Below, one piece after another: positions 1-11,986 of a DNA stretch of 64,000 nucleotides. Source of the DNA: Actinomycetes bacterium (GTDB lineage: Bacteria > Actinomycetota > Acidimicrobiia > Acidimicrobiales > RAAP-2); the NCBI GenBank assembly GCA_021831035.1, contig JAKBNL010000001.1, positions 217,642 through 281,641 on the forward strand, written 5' to 3'. The position numbers and the translations under genes were made by a program. The notes beneath the pieces were generated by a model that ran no database searches, had not been told where the DNA came from, and worked only from the letters and a program-made list of their open reading frames with translations. The stretch's first letter is position 1; each line of letters starts with the position of its first letter.

Positions 1-648
1 GCCGTCACCGAGCACGGCGCCGACCTCGGCCTCGCCCTCGACGGCGACGCCGACCGGTTGATCGCCGTCGACGACGAGGGCGCGGTGCGCGACGGGGACG
101 ACCTGCTCGTGCTCTTCGCCCTCGACCGGCGCGCGCACGGCGAGCTCGACGGTGGGATCGCCGTCACCTCGATGAGCAACCTCGGGCTGCACCGGGCCCT
201 CGGGGCGGCCGGGGTCGGCGTGGTCGAGACCGAGGTCGGGGACCGCAACGTGCTGCTCGCCCTCGACGAGCGGGGCTGGACGATCGGCGGCGAGCAGTCG
301 GGTCACCTGATCTTCCGCGACCTCGCCCCGACGGGCGACGGACTCCTCACCGGCCTGCTGCTCGGCGAGCTGGTGTCGCGTCGGGGACCGCTCGGCGCGC
401 TCGCGCGCGCCGCGTGGGTGCGCGTCCCCCAGGCCCTGGTGAGCCTGCCGCGCGGGTCGGTCGACGTCGCCGAGGTCGAGGAGCTCTTCGCCCGCGAGGT
501 CGGCCGCCACGGACTCGCCGAGGGGGAGAGCCGGCTCATCGTGCGCCTGTCGGGGACCGAGCCGGTCGTGCGCGTGATGGTCGAGGCGACCGACGCGGCC
601 CTCGTCGAGGAGTACGTCGCGGCGCTGGCCGCGATCGCCCAGCCCTAG
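1..648 (+). CDS. glmM: Phosphoglucosamine mutase, C-terminal part (5' end outside window)
   Basis: Frame open from base 1; LALDGDADRL metal-binding loop, GGEQSGHLIF motif, RLSGTEPVVRVMVE phosphate-binding C-term; followed by glmS. Confidence 0.93.
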   Translation, partial: AVTEHGADLGLALDGDADRLIAVDDEGAVRDGDDLLVLFALDRRAHGELDGGIAVTSMSNLGLHRALGAAGVGVVETEVGDRNVLLALDERGWTIGGEQSGHLIFRDLAPTGDGLLTGLLLGELVSRRGPLGALARAAWVRVPQALVSLPRGSVDVAEVEELFAREVGRHGLAEGESRLIVRLSGTEPVVRVMVEATDAALVEEYVAALAAIAQP

Positions 649-689
649 CGGCCCGGGGTCCGCCCAGGGCCCCCGGGTAGGCTGGACCC

Positions 690-2540
690 ATGTGCGGGAT
701 CATCGGCGTGGTCGGCACGCCCGACGCGCCCGACGCCCTCGGGGCCCTGCTCGAGGGCCTGGCGCGGCTCGAGTACCGCGGCTACGACTCGGCCGGCGTG
801 GCGCTGGTGCGCCCGGGGGAGACCTGGCGGGCCCGCACCGCCTCGGGCACCGAGTCGGTGCGGGCCCTCGTGGAGGCCTGCGCGCAGGCCCCCTCGGGGT
901 TCGCCTCGGGCATCGGGCACACCCGGTGGGCCACCCACGGCGCCCCCGAGGCCGAGAACGCCCACCCCCACCTCGACTGCACGGGCCACGTCGCGATCAT
1001 CCACAACGGGATCATCGAGAACCACGCCGAGCTGCGCGCCGGCCTCGAGGAGCGGGGTCACGCCTTCTCCTCGCGCACCGACTCCGAGGTGCTCGCCCAT
1101 CTCATCGAGGAGGCCCGTCGCGCCGGGGCCGACCTCGTCGAGGCGATGCGCCGGAGCCTGACGAGCGTGCGCGGCGCCTTCGCCGTGGCCGCCGTCGACG
1201 CGACCGAGCCCGACGTGATCGTCGCCGCCCGCCGGGTCTCGCCGCTCATCGTGGGAACGGCCCCCGGTCGCACCTACCTCGCGAGCGACGTCCCGGCGAT
1301 CCTGGACCGGGCGAGCGCCTTCTACGCCGTCGACGACGACCAGGTCGTGCGGCTCGCTCCGGCCGGCTTCAGCGCCGTCGACCTCGAGGGCGCGCCGGTG
1401 CGGCTGCGCCAGCTGGCCATCGACTGGGACCTCGAGACGGCCGAGAAGGGCGGCTTCGAGGACTTCATGACCAAGGAGATCGAAGAGCAGCCCACCGCCC
1501 TCGCCAACACCCTCTTGGACCGGCGCCGCGGGGACGGGACGATCACCTTCGACGAGCTGCGCGTCACCGACGCCGAGTTGCTCGAGGTACGCCGCGTCGT
1601 CATCGTGGCCACGGGCACCTCGCACCACGCGGCCCTCGTGGCGAAGTACGCGCTCGAGCGCTGGGCCCGGCTCACCACCGAGGTCGACATCGCCAGCGAG
1701 TACCGCTACCGCGACCCCGTGGTCGAGGTCGGCACCCTGGTGATCGGAGTCTCCCAGAGCGGGGAGACGATCGACACGATCCAGGCGGTGCGCGAGGCGC
1801 GCCGTCGCGGGGCGCGGGTGGTGGCCGTCACGAACGTCGTCGACTCCTCGCTGGCGCGCGAGGCCGACGCCGTGCTGTACACCCGTGCCGGGCTCGAGGT
1901 GTCGGTCGCCTCGACCAAGTCCTTCGTCGCCCAGGTGGCCGCCCTCGAGATGCTGGCCCTGCGCCTCGCCCAGCTGCGCGCGACGCTGCCCGCCGCCGAC
2001 GTCGAGGCGCACGTGCGCGGACTGGGTGCGGTGGGGGGCCTCGTGGCCACGGCCCTGGCTCGGCGCGACGCCGTCACCGACGTCGCCAAGCAGCTGGTGG
2101 GCGCGCGCGACTTCTTCTACCTGGGGCGCCACGTCGGCCTGCCCACCGCGATGGAGGGCGCCCTCAAGCTCAAGGAGCTCACCTACGTCCACGCCGAGGG
2201 GTACCCCGGCGGCGAGCTCAAGCACGGCCCGTTGGCGCTCATCGAGCCCGGCGTCGTCGTGGTCGCGGTGGCGACCGACCCCGCGATGTACGACAAGATG
2301 CTCTCCAACCTCGCCGAGGTGAAGGCCCGGGGTGCGACGCTGGTGGTGGTGGCGACCGACGACGACGAGACGATCGGGGCCGTCGCCGACTACGTCGTGC
2401 GCGTGCCGGCGACCGAGCCGCTCTTCTCCCCGATGGTCGACGTCGTGCCCCTGCAGCTCTTCGCCTACGCGATGGCCAGGGGCCTCGGGCGCAACGTGGA
2501 CCGTCCCCGCAACCTGGCCAAGACCGTCACGGTCGAGTAG
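690..2540 (+). CDS. glmS: Glutamine--fructose-6-phosphate aminotransferase (isomerizing)
   Basis: MCGIIGVVG N-terminal Cys amidotransferase, two SIS domains, C-term RPRNLAKTVTVE. Confidence 0.97.
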   Translation: MCGIIGVVGTPDAPDALGALLEGLARLEYRGYDSAGVALVRPGETWRARTASGTESVRALVEACAQAPSGFASGIGHTRWATHGAPEAENAHPHLDCTGHVAIIHNGIIENHAELRAGLEERGHAFSSRTDSEVLAHLIEEARRAGADLVEAMRRSLTSVRGAFAVAAVDATEPDVIVAARRVSPLIVGTAPGRTYLASDVPAILDRASAFYAVDDDQVVRLAPAGFSAVDLEGAPVRLRQLAIDWDLETAEKGGFEDFMTKEIEEQPTALANTLLDRRRGDGTITFDELRVTDAELLEVRRVVIVATGTSHHAALVAKYALERWARLTTEVDIASEYRYRDPVVEVGTLVIGVSQSGETIDTIQAVREARRRGARVVAVTNVVDSSLAREADAVLYTRAGLEVSVASTKSFVAQVAALEMLALRLAQLRATLPAADVEAHVRGLGAVGGLVATALARRDAVTDVAKQLVGARDFFYLGRHVGLPTAMEGALKLKELTYVHAEGYPGGELKHGPLALIEPGVVVVAVATDPAMYDKMLSNLAEVKARGATLVVVATDDDETIGAVADYVVRVPATEPLFSPMVDVVPLQLFAYAMARGLGRNVDRPRNLAKTVTVE

Positions 2541-2911
2541 TGGCCGCGCGCGGGGTCGGGGTCGACGTCGTGGACGTGGCGCGCTTCGCGCTCGCGCTCC
2601 GCCGGCGTCCGCGCATCGTCGAGCGGCTCTTCACCGAGGGCGAGCAGCGCGACGGCCGGGGCCGCACGGAGCGCCTCGCGGCGCGCTTCGCCGCCAAAGA
2701 GGCCGTGATGAAGAGCCTCGGGGTCGGCCTCGGCTCGGTGCCGTGGCACTCGATCGAGGTGGTGAAGGAGCGCTCCGGCCAGCCCCGCATCGTGCTGCAC
2801 GACGCGGCCGCCGAGCTCGCCCGGCGCCGGGGCGTCGCCGAGGTGCTGGTGTCGCTGACCCACAGCGACCTCTCGGCGATCGCCCTCGCCGTCGCCGAGT
2901 CGGGGGAGTGA
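2540..2911 (+). CDS. acpS: Holo-[acyl-carrier-protein] synthase
   Basis: GTG start overlapping glmS stop; GVDVVDVARF, FAAKEAVMKSLG, VSLTHS motifs of AcpS. Confidence 0.9.
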   Translation: MAARGVGVDVVDVARFALALRRRPRIVERLFTEGEQRDGRGRTERLAARFAAKEAVMKSLGVGLGSVPWHSIEVVKERSGQPRIVLHDAAAELARRRGVAEVLVSLTHSDLSAIALAVAESGE

Positions 2912-4059
2912 TGCCGGCCGAGGGCGTCCACCGGCCGGCCTGGGCCGAGATCAGCCGCTCGGCGCTGCGCCACAACGTCGAGGCGCTGCGCGCGGTGCTC
3001 GGCGCGACGCTTCTCTGCGCCGTGGTGAAGGCCAACGGCTACGGCCACGGGGCGACCCTCGTCGGTCCGGCCGCCCTCGAGGCGGGGGCCGATCTGCTCG
3101 CCGTGGCGATCGTCGACGAGGGCCTCGAGCTGCGCCGGGCGGGGGTCACCGCCCCGATCCTGCTGCTCGCCGAGATCCAGCCCGCGGCCCTGGACGCCGC
3201 GATGGCGAACGACCTCACCCTGACGGTGGGCTCGCTCGAGGGCGCCGAGGCGGTCGTCGCGGTGGCGACGCGGCGCGCGGCCCGGGCCCGGGTGCACCTC
3301 AAGGTCGACACCGGCATGCACCGCATGGGGGTCGACCCCGAGGAGGTCGGGCGGGTCGTCGAGGTGCTCGCGAGCCCCTACGTCGACCTCGAGGGCGTCT
3401 ACACCCACTTCCCCGTGGCCGACGGCGAGGGCGGGGACGACCGCGACTTCACCGCCGCCCAGATCGGTCGGCTCGACGACGTGCTGGCCGGGCTCGCCGG
3501 GCGCGGGGTCGTCCCGCGCCAGGTGCACCTGGCCAACTCGGCCGGCGCCCTGGGCTACCCGGCGACGCGGCGCTCCCTCGCGCGCGTCGGCCTCGCCCTC
3601 TACGGCTACCTGCCGGCCCCGTGGCTCGGGGCGTCCCTCGACGAGCGGGGCGTCACGCTCGAGCCGGCCCTCACCCTGCGCGCCCAGGTGGTCGCCCGAC
3701 GGCGCCTGGCGGCCGGGGAGCGACCGAGCTACGGGCGGCGACGGGCGCTGCGTCGCGACTCGAACGTCGTGACCGTGCCCTTCGGCTACGCCGACGGCTA
3801 CCCGCGGCGGCTCTTCGAGGCCGGGGCCGAGGTCCTCATCGGGGGGCGGCGCTATCCGCTGGCCGGGGTCGTGACGATGGACCAGGTCCTCGTCGACGTG
3901 GGCGACGACGAGGTCGGCCTGGGCGAGGACGTGGTGCTGCTCGGGCGCCAGGGTGACGAGGCGATCACCGCCGACGAGTGGGCCGCGCGCGCCGGCACGA
4001 TCAGTTGGGAGATCCTCTGCGGGATCGGGGCGCGCGTCCCGCGGGTCCTGGTCGACTAG
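2911..4059 (+). CDS. alr: Alanine racemase
   Basis: VVKANGYGHG PLP-lysine motif, KVDTGMHRMG, C-term tyrosine-containing barrel; ATG at 2911 overlapping acpS stop. Confidence 0.95.
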   Translation: MPAEGVHRPAWAEISRSALRHNVEALRAVLGATLLCAVVKANGYGHGATLVGPAALEAGADLLAVAIVDEGLELRRAGVTAPILLLAEIQPAALDAAMANDLTLTVGSLEGAEAVVAVATRRAARARVHLKVDTGMHRMGVDPEEVGRVVEVLASPYVDLEGVYTHFPVADGEGGDDRDFTAAQIGRLDDVLAGLAGRGVVPRQVHLANSAGALGYPATRRSLARVGLALYGYLPAPWLGASLDERGVTLEPALTLRAQVVARRRLAAGERPSYGRRRALRRDSNVVTVPFGYADGYPRRLFEAGAEVLIGGRRYPLAGVVTMDQVLVDVGDDEVGLGEDVVLLGRQGDEAITADEWAARAGTISWEILCGIGARVPRVLVD

Positions 4060-4061
4060 CC

Positions 4062-4604
4062 GTGGAGGCGCCGGCCGAACTGCTCGCGTGCGAGCGCTGC
4101 GGCCTCAGCGGCTCGCGCACCCGGGTCGTCGTCGGCTCGGGGCCCGACGAGCCCGAGCTGCTCGTGATCGGCGAGGCCCCCGGGCGCACCGAGGACGAGG
4201 GCGGCCTGCCCTTCATCGGGCGCAGCGGCCAGCTGCTCTTCACCTTGATCGGCGAGGTCATGGGCCTCACCCGGGACCGGTGCTACGTGACCAACGTCGT
4301 CAAGTGCCGCCCGCCGGGCAACCGCACGCCCACCCGCGAGGAGGTCGGGGCCTGCCGGCCCTGGCTGCGCTGGCAGTTCGAGCACGTGTCGCCCCGGGCC
4401 GTCCTCACCCTGGGCCTGGTGGCCGGTCAGTCGGTGCTGGGCTTCTCGGTGGCGATGGGCGCCATGCACGGCCGCCTCGTCACGGTCGCGGGCCGACCGG
4501 GCCTCGGGACCTACCACCCGGCCGCCGCGCTGCGCCAGGGCCCTAGCCTCGTCCAGGTGATGCGGGCGGACCTGGCCACCCTACGCGAGGCGATGGACGC
4601 GTGA
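4062..4604 (+). CDS. Uracil-DNA glycosylase, family 4 (Fe-S type)
   Basis: Cxx[47 protein letters not shown] motifs; GTG start. Confidence 0.85.
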   Translation: MEAPAELLACERCGLSGSRTRVVVGSGPDEPELLVIGEAPGRTEDEGGLPFIGRSGQLLFTLIGEVMGLTRDRCYVTNVVKCRPPGNRTPTREEVGACRPWLRWQFEHVSPRAVLTLGLVAGQSVLGFSVAMGAMHGRLVTVAGRPGLGTYHPAAALRQGPSLVQVMRADLATLREAMDA

Positions 4605-5074
4605 TCGCCCGGCACTGCGCGAGCGCCGCGCAGACCCGGGCGGCCGGCGAGGCGTTCGCCGCCCTCCTGCGCCCGGGCGACGTCGTCCTGCTCTCGGGCC
4701 GGCTGGGGGCCGGCAAGACCACCTTCGCCCAGGGCGTCGCCCGGGGGCTCGGGGTGAGTGAGCGGGTCACCAGCCCCACCTTCACCCTGGTGCGGCCCCA
4801 CGCGTGCGCGAACGCCCACGGGATCGCGACGCTGTACCACGCCGACGTGTACCGCGCCGGCTCGCTCGCCGAGGTGATCGACCTCGACCTCACCGAACTG
4901 ATCGAAGAGAGCGCCGTCGCCCTCGTCGAGTGGGGCGAGACGGCGGCCCCCGTCTTCGGCGAGGTCCTCACGGTCACCCTGCGCGACGACGACGCCGGCG
5001 GTCGGGACCTGCTCGTGGGGGGCGCGCTCGTGGCCACGCGCGAGCCCGCGCTCGCGGCCTGGGCGGCGGCGTGA
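4601..5074 (+). CDS. tsaE: tRNA t6A biosynthesis ATPase
   Basis: Walker [29 protein letters not shown]; 4-bp overlap with upstream gene. Confidence 0.92.
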   Translation: MIARHCASAAQTRAAGEAFAALLRPGDVVLLSGRLGAGKTTFAQGVARGLGVSERVTSPTFTLVRPHACANAHGIATLYHADVYRAGSLAEVIDLDLTELIEESAVALVEWGETAAPVFGEVLTVTLRDDDAGGRDLLVGGALVATREPALAAWAAA

Positions 5075-5730
5075 TCGCCCTGGCGATCGAGACGGCGACC
5101 CCCGCGTGCGCCGTGGCCCTGGAGGTCGACGGCGAGGTCACCGAGGCGGTCCTCGACCGCGAGCGCCGCCACACCGAGGTCCTCGCCCCCGGCGTGGGCC
5201 GCCTCCTCGCGGCGGCGGGACTGGCGCCCGGGGAGCTCGAGCGGGTCGTCGTCGACCGCGGTCCCGGCCTCTACACCGGGCTGAGGGTCGGGATCGCGAC
5301 CGCGCTCGGCCTGGCGCTCGCGACCGGGGCGGCCCTCGTCGAGGTGACCTCGCTCGAGGTGCTGGCCGCGGCCGCGGCGCGCGCCGGCGCGCGCGGGGAG
5401 CTGGTGGCCCTCGTCGACGCCCGCCGCGGCGAGGTCTTCGCCCAGCGCTTCTCCCTCGAGCCCCTGGCGGCGCTCGACGCGCCGCGGGTGCTGCGCCCCG
5501 AGGCGCTCGTCTCGGAGCTCGGGGCGCGCCCGGCCGGCCTCGGCGGTGACGGCGCCGCGCGCTACCGCGCGGTGTTCGCCGGCGCCGAGGTGCTCGACCT
5601 CGCGGTCCCGCCGCCGTCGGTGGCGCTGGCGCTGGCGCGCCGACGCGAACCGGTCGAGGCGGTCGTGCCCTTGTACCTGCGCGAGGCCGACGCCGTGGCG
5701 AACTTCACGACCCGGACCCGCGCGAGGTGA
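5071..5730 (+). CDS. tsaB: tRNA t6A biosynthesis protein TsaB
   Basis: [35 protein letters not shown]; position between tsaE and rimI; GTG start. Confidence 0.92.
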   Translation: MIALAIETATPACAVALEVDGEVTEAVLDRERRHTEVLAPGVGRLLAAAGLAPGELERVVVDRGPGLYTGLRVGIATALGLALATGAALVEVTSLEVLAAAAARAGARGELVALVDARRGEVFAQRFSLEPLAALDAPRVLRPEALVSELGARPAGLGGDGAARYRAVFAGAEVLDLAVPPPSVALALARRREPVEAVVPLYLREADAVANFTTRTRAR

Positions 5731-6197
5731 GCGACTGGACCATCCGCGCGGCCGAACGGCGCGACGTGCCGGCCCTCGTGCGCATCGAGGACGAGGCCTT
5801 CCCCGAGCCCTGGTCGCGGGCGATGCTGCTCGACGAGATCGCCCGGCTCGAGAGCCGCCGCTACAGCGTGGCCGTCGAGGCCGGGCGGATCGTCGGCTAC
5901 CTCGGGCTGATGTTCGTGGCCGACGAGGTGCACGTCAACACGATCGCGACCGCCCCGGGCGAGGAGGGCCGGGGCATCGCCACGAGCCTGCTGGAGGAGG
6001 CCCTGGCGGCCGCGCGCGAACGCGGCGCGCGACGCGCCACGCTCGAGGTCGCCGTCTCCAACCTCCGCGCCCAGGCCCTCTACCGGCGCTTCGGCTTCGC
6101 GCCGGTCGGGGTGCGCAAGCGCTACTACGAGCGCACCGGCGAGGACGCCCTGGTGCTCTGGGCCGACCTGGCGGGCCCCGGGCCGGACCTACGCTGA
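5727..6197 (+). CDS. rimI: Ribosomal protein S18 alanine N-acetyltransferase
   Basis: GNAT fold, [40 protein letters not shown]; between tsaB and tsaD. Confidence 0.9.
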   Translation: MSDWTIRAAERRDVPALVRIEDEAFPEPWSRAMLLDEIARLESRRYSVAVEAGRIVGYLGLMFVADEVHVNTIATAPGEEGRGIATSLLEEALAAARERGARRATLEVAVSNLRAQALYRRFGFAPVGVRKRYYERTGEDALVLWADLAGPGPDLR

Positions 6198-6201
6198 GCC
6201 C

Positions 6202-7209
6202 GTGGAGAGCGTGCTCGGGATCGAGACGAGCTGTGACGAGACGGCCGCGGCGGTCGTGCGCCGCGACCTCGTGACCCTGAGCTCGGTCGTCGAGTCCTCG
6301 ATCGACCAGCACCGCGACTTCGGCGGGGTGGTGCCCGAACTCGCCGGGCGGGCCCACGTGGCCACGATCCGCCCGGTCGTCGAGCGGGCCCTGCGCGAGG
6401 CCGGCCTCGACCCCCGGCGCCCGGGGATCGCCGGGATCGCCGTCACCGCCGGGCCGGGTCTCGTGGGCTCGTTGCTCGTGGGGCTCTCCTTCGCCAAGGC
6501 CCTGGCGCTCGCCTGGGACCTCCCCTACGTCGGGGTGAACCACCTCGAGGGCCACCTCTTCGCGCCCCGGCTCGAGGCGCCCGGGCTCGAGTGGCCCCTC
6601 ATGACCCTGCTGGTCTCGGGCGGCCACTCGATGATCGTCTACCAGCGCGGGCCCGGCGAGCACGAGGTCCTGGGCGAGACGGTCGACGACGCGGCCGGCG
6701 AGGCCTACGACAAGGTCGCGCGCTGGCTCGGCCTGGGCTACCCCGGGGGGCCGGTCCTCGACCGGCTGGCCCGCGAGGGCTCGCCCGCGCGCCTCCCCCT
6801 GCCGCGCGGGATGCTCGGCGAGGGTCTCGACCTCTCCTTCTCGGGGCTGAAGACGGCCGTGGTGCGCGCGACCGAGGGGCGTGACGACCTGGCCCTCGCC
6901 GACGTCGCCGCGGCCTTCCAGGCGACGCTGGCCGAGCAGCTCCTGCGCAAGCTGCGCGCGGCGCTCGCGCGCCACGACGCGCGCTCGGTGGCCCTCGCCG
7001 GTGGGGTGGCCGCGAACTCGGCGCTGCGCGAGGGGGTGGCGGCGCTCGCCGCCGAGCTCGGGGTCGCGGCCCACCTGCCGGCCCTCGCGATGTGCACCGA
7101 CAACGCGGCGATGATCGCCGCCGCCGGCCTCTACCGGCTCGCCCACGACGGGGCGAGCCCGCTCGACCTCTCGGCCCGGCCGAACTGGGACCTGCGCGAG
7201 GTCGCGTGA
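6202..7209 (+). CDS. tsaD: tRNA N6-adenosine threonylcarbamoyltransferase
   Basis: VLGIETSCDETAAAVV, HLEGHLFAP, LVSGGHS, GGVAANSALR, CTDNAAMIA motifs. Confidence 0.96.
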   Translation: MESVLGIETSCDETAAAVVRRDLVTLSSVVESSIDQHRDFGGVVPELAGRAHVATIRPVVERALREAGLDPRRPGIAGIAVTAGPGLVGSLLVGLSFAKALALAWDLPYVGVNHLEGHLFAPRLEAPGLEWPLMTLLVSGGHSMIVYQRGPGEHEVLGETVDDAAGEAYDKVARWLGLGYPGGPVLDRLAREGSPARLPLPRGMLGEGLDLSFSGLKTAVVRATEGRDDLALADVAAAFQATLAEQLLRKLRAALARHDARSVALAGGVAANSALREGVAALAAELGVAAHLPALAMCTDNAAMIAAAGLYRLAHDGASPLDLSARPNWDLREVA

Positions 7210-7829
7210 GCGGCCCGGGCGAGCGCTGGGTGCCCCTCGAGGTCGCCGACTGCGACCCCGACCCACTCGTCCAGTTCGCCCGCTGGTACGAGGAGGCGAG
7301 GGGTCTGCTCCCCGAGCCCGACGCGGTCTGCCTGGCGACGGCCTCGGCGCGGGGGGTGCCGAGCGCGCGCATGGTGCTGTTGCGTCACCGCGGCCCCGAC
7401 GCCGTCGGGTGGTACACGAACTACGGGTCGCGCAAGGGCGCCGACCTCGCCGAGAACCCGGTGGCCGCCGTCACCTGGTACGCCGAGCCGCTCGGCCGCT
7501 CGGTGCGCCTCGAGGGTCCAGTCACGGTGATGGCCCCCGCGCTCTCCGACGCCTACTTCGCCGGCCGCCCCCGGGGCAGCCAGATCGGCGCCCACGCGTC
7601 GGCCCAGTCGACCCCGCTCGACAGCCGCGCCGAGCTCGAGGCCCGCGTCGCCGCCGTCGAGGCCCGCTTCGCCGGGCGCGCGGTGCCCCGGCCCGAGCAC
7701 TGGGGCGGCTACCTGCTGTGCCCGACGCGCGTCGAGTTCTGGCAGCACCGCGAGAGCCGCCTGCACGACCGGGTCGTCTACAGCCCCGACGCCTCGGGCG
7801 GCTGGGAGCGCACCCGGTACTCGCCCTGA
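7206..7829 (+). CDS. pdxH: Pyridoxamine 5'-phosphate oxidase
   Basis: PSARMVLLR, GWYTNYGSRKGADL, RPRGSQIGAHASAQS, C-term VEFWQHRESRLHDR. Confidence 0.93.
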   Translation: MSGPGERWVPLEVADCDPDPLVQFARWYEEARGLLPEPDAVCLATASARGVPSARMVLLRHRGPDAVGWYTNYGSRKGADLAENPVAAVTWYAEPLGRSVRLEGPVTVMAPALSDAYFAGRPRGSQIGAHASAQSTPLDSRAELEARVAAVEARFAGRAVPRPEHWGGYLLCPTRVEFWQHRESRLHDRVVYSPDASGGWERTRYSP

Positions 7830-9019
7830 GCGTGCCCGTAGCGACGCTCGAGGGGGATGACCGCGGCGACCGTCACCGTGGCGACGGCCCCGGCCAGCAC
7901 GAAGATCGCCCGCGGAGAGAGCACCGAGAGCAGCGCCCCACCGAGCACCATCGAGCCCATCTGGCCCGTCGTGAAGACGCCCGTCGCCGCGGCGAAGACC
8001 CGTCCGCGCACCTCGGGTGGGGCCTCGAGCGAGAAGAGCACCGAGAACAGCACGTTCACTAGGCCGACGAGGACCCCCGTCGCGAGCAGGACGACCCAGA
8101 GCATCACGATGTCGACCGAGAGCCCGGCGAGCAGCAGCATCACCCCGAGCGCGGCGATGATCGCGAGCGATCCGCGCAGGAGACGCGCGGGCTCGTGGGG
8201 GGCTCGCCCGCCCGCCAGCGCCCCGGCGATCGAGCCGACCCCGAAGGCGGCGCCCGCCACACCGTAGCCCAGCGCGCTGGCGTGCAGCGTCACGGTCGTG
8301 AAGAAGACCTCGCTCACGTTGATCGCCCCGAGCGAGAGCATGAGGACGCCCACCGTGACGACGACGGGTCGCAGGGTGGGGCTCGTCACGATGAAGCGCG
8401 CCCCGGCGAGCATCGCCCCGCGCTCGCGCGCGGCGTCGGCGTGGGTGGGGGCCCGCTCGCCGCGCAGCAGCGCGGTGAGGGCGGCCGCGACGGCGAAGCT
8501 CGCGGCGTCGAGGTAGAGCGGCCCGCTCTGACCGATGGTGCCCACGAGCAGCCCGCCGAGGGCCGGGCCGGCGGCCAGGGCGAGCGAGCCCCCGGCCTGC
8601 AGCCCCGACTGGGCCGGCGCCACGTTCTCCAGGCCCACCAGCGAGGGCAGGAGGGCCGAGTAGCCGGGTCGGCTGAAGGCGACGGCCGACGACAGGAGGG
8701 CCATCAACAGGACGGTCACGACGTCGCTGTGCCAGTAGCCGAGCCCGGCCGCGACGAGCGCCTCGACGACCCCGAGCGCGACCAGCAGCGGCCGGGCCCG
8801 GACCCGGTCGACGACGAGCCCGGCCGGGCCGGCGAGCGCGACGAAGGGCAGCGCCCCGGCGATCGAGAGGGCCGCAACGAGCCAGCCGTGGCTCGCGACC
8901 CCGCCGCGGGCCACCCGCAGCAGCAGGGTGATGAGGGCCACCTCGTCCCCGAGGGCCGAGACCGTGGCCAGCACCACGAGAAGTCGCAGGTCACGCCGGG
9001 CGCCGGGCGCTAGGGCCAT
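7778..9019 (-). CDS. MFS family transporter
   Basis: About 12 hydrophobic segments, MFS-like FSRPGYSALLPSLV and VVLLATGVLVGLVNVLF; single long ORF with ATG start. Confidence 0.85.
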   Translation of the reverse strand: MALAPGARRDLRLLVVLATVSALGDEVALITLLLRVARGGVASHGWLVAALSIAGALPFVALAGPAGLVVDRVRARPLLVALGVVEALVAAGLGYWHSDVVTVLLMALLSSAVAFSRPGYSALLPSLVGLENVAPAQSGLQAGGSLALAAGPALGGLLVGTIGQSGPLYLDAASFAVAAALTALLRGERAPTHADAARERGAMLAGARFIVTSPTLRPVVVTVGVLMLSLGAINVSEVFFTTVTLHASALGYGVAGAAFGVGSIAGALAGGRAPHEPARLLRGSLAIIAALGVMLLLAGLSVDIVMLWVVLLATGVLVGLVNVLFSVLFSLEAPPEVRGRVFAAATGVFTTGQMGSMVLGGALLSVLSPRAIFVLAGAVATVTVAAVIPLERRYGHAQGEYRVRSQPPEASGL

Positions 9020-9037
9020 GCGCCAGGGTACCCGGCG

Positions 9038-9067
9038 TTGGCACTCGGGGGAGGTGGCTGCTAAGTT
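9038..9067 (+). promoter_or_regulatory. Candidate groESL promoter (TTGGCA - 18 bp - TAAGTT)
   Basis: -35-like TTGGCA at 9038, -10-like TAAGTT at 9062, next to the CIRCE element. Confidence 0.5.
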
Positions 9068-9092
9068 GGCAGTCGGAAAGTTCGAGTGCTAA
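9066..9092 (+). promoter_or_regulatory. CIRCE operator (HrcA-binding inverted repeat)
   Basis: TTGGCAGTC-N9-GAGTGCTAA versus consensus TTAGCACTC-N9-GAGTGCTAA, 20 bp upstream of groES. Confidence 0.88.
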
Positions 9093-9112
9093 CCGCTCAG
9101 GAGGCAATCACC

Positions 9113-11061
<1,949 letters not shown>

Positions 11062-11079
11062 GTCGCTCGAGTCGACGCG

Positions 11080-11115
11080 CACGAGACCCCCGGGCAACGC
11101 CCCGGGGGTCTCGTG
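11080..11115 (+). terminator. Hairpin terminator downstream of groEL
   Basis: 15-bp perfect stem CACGAGACCCCCGGG / CCCGGGGGTCTCGTG with 6-nt loop. Confidence 0.75.
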
Positions 11116-11986
11116 TTGGTGGGGGCGGTGTCGCGCGTCGTGGGGCTCCGCGGACGTCGTCCGGGAGTCGACGCCGAGGCCCGCCGCACCGTGCGGGCCC
11201 GTCGATCCTCGAATGACACGTGCGTAGTTTGAGCCCGACTCTCGTCGTGCGCGACGACGTGAGCACGACGAGCGTGATCGAGATGAGGGGCTCGGGGCGA
11301 GCGATCGCGTCAGGGGCACGACGCCGGCTGACACCGAGAGGCCAACGCACGTCCGCGATATGAGCTCGCGACGGGTGGGGCGGATGTTGACGCAGGACAC
11401 TCGAACGTGGTGACGCGTCGTGGTGCTCCCTCACGCGCCGTGGGAAAAAAAGTGTTTTACGCGACCCCGCACGAGTCCCAACGACGTCACAACCATTTGA
11501 CAACGACGTCGCACCCTGGGAGGGTGGCCGGGCGAGGGCGGAGAGGGATGCGATGTCGGTTTGCTTCGCCGAGTGGCACGACGCCCTGGTTCCGGACCCA
11601 CAGCGGTGCACCTCGTTGCCGTACGCGGTGACGGGGGACCCTGACCGAGAGCGGGCGTCGTCCTCGCCAGCCCCCGCGTGGGGGACGGTGGGTGACCACT
11701 CGCGTGGCGGGTCGACGTGTGTCCGTTGTGACCTCGTGTGCGCCGTGCCGGTTCACCGGACTCGGCGTCGCTACGCGAGGGGAGGTGTGGCGATGGCGGA
11801 TCCCCGTGTTGGGTCGCCCGTCGTCGCTTCATGGGGCGTCTCGCGCGTCGAGCGTCCCGATAGTGAGGGTGGCGTGATGACCCCCGGCCCGTACGTGGTC
11901 GCCTCGGCCGGGGCGAGCGAGCGGCGAACCCGACGCCCTGCCTGGACCCTCAAGTGGGGGGTCCATCCATCAACAAGGAGCAGTGC

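Noticed and set aside
645-2225. 526-aa minus-strand ORF antisense to glmS
   Set aside because: Shadow ORF; glmS motifs cover the region on the plus strand.
7409-8062. Plus-strand ORF overlapping pdxH and the MFS gene
   Set aside because: Out-of-frame reading of pdxH; Arg/Pro-rich composition.
11480-11510. AACGACGTC direct repeats (22-bp period) as a definite operator
   Set aside because: CGACGTC-type words are common in this GC-rich sequence; two copies are insufficient, so mentioned only as context.
11521-11660. Possible c-di-GMP (GEMM) or c-di-AMP riboswitch ahead of the surface cluster
   Set aside because: GGTTTGC appears, but the GEMM core elements (GCAAACC with GACGCAAAGCC) and ydaO core were not found on either strand.
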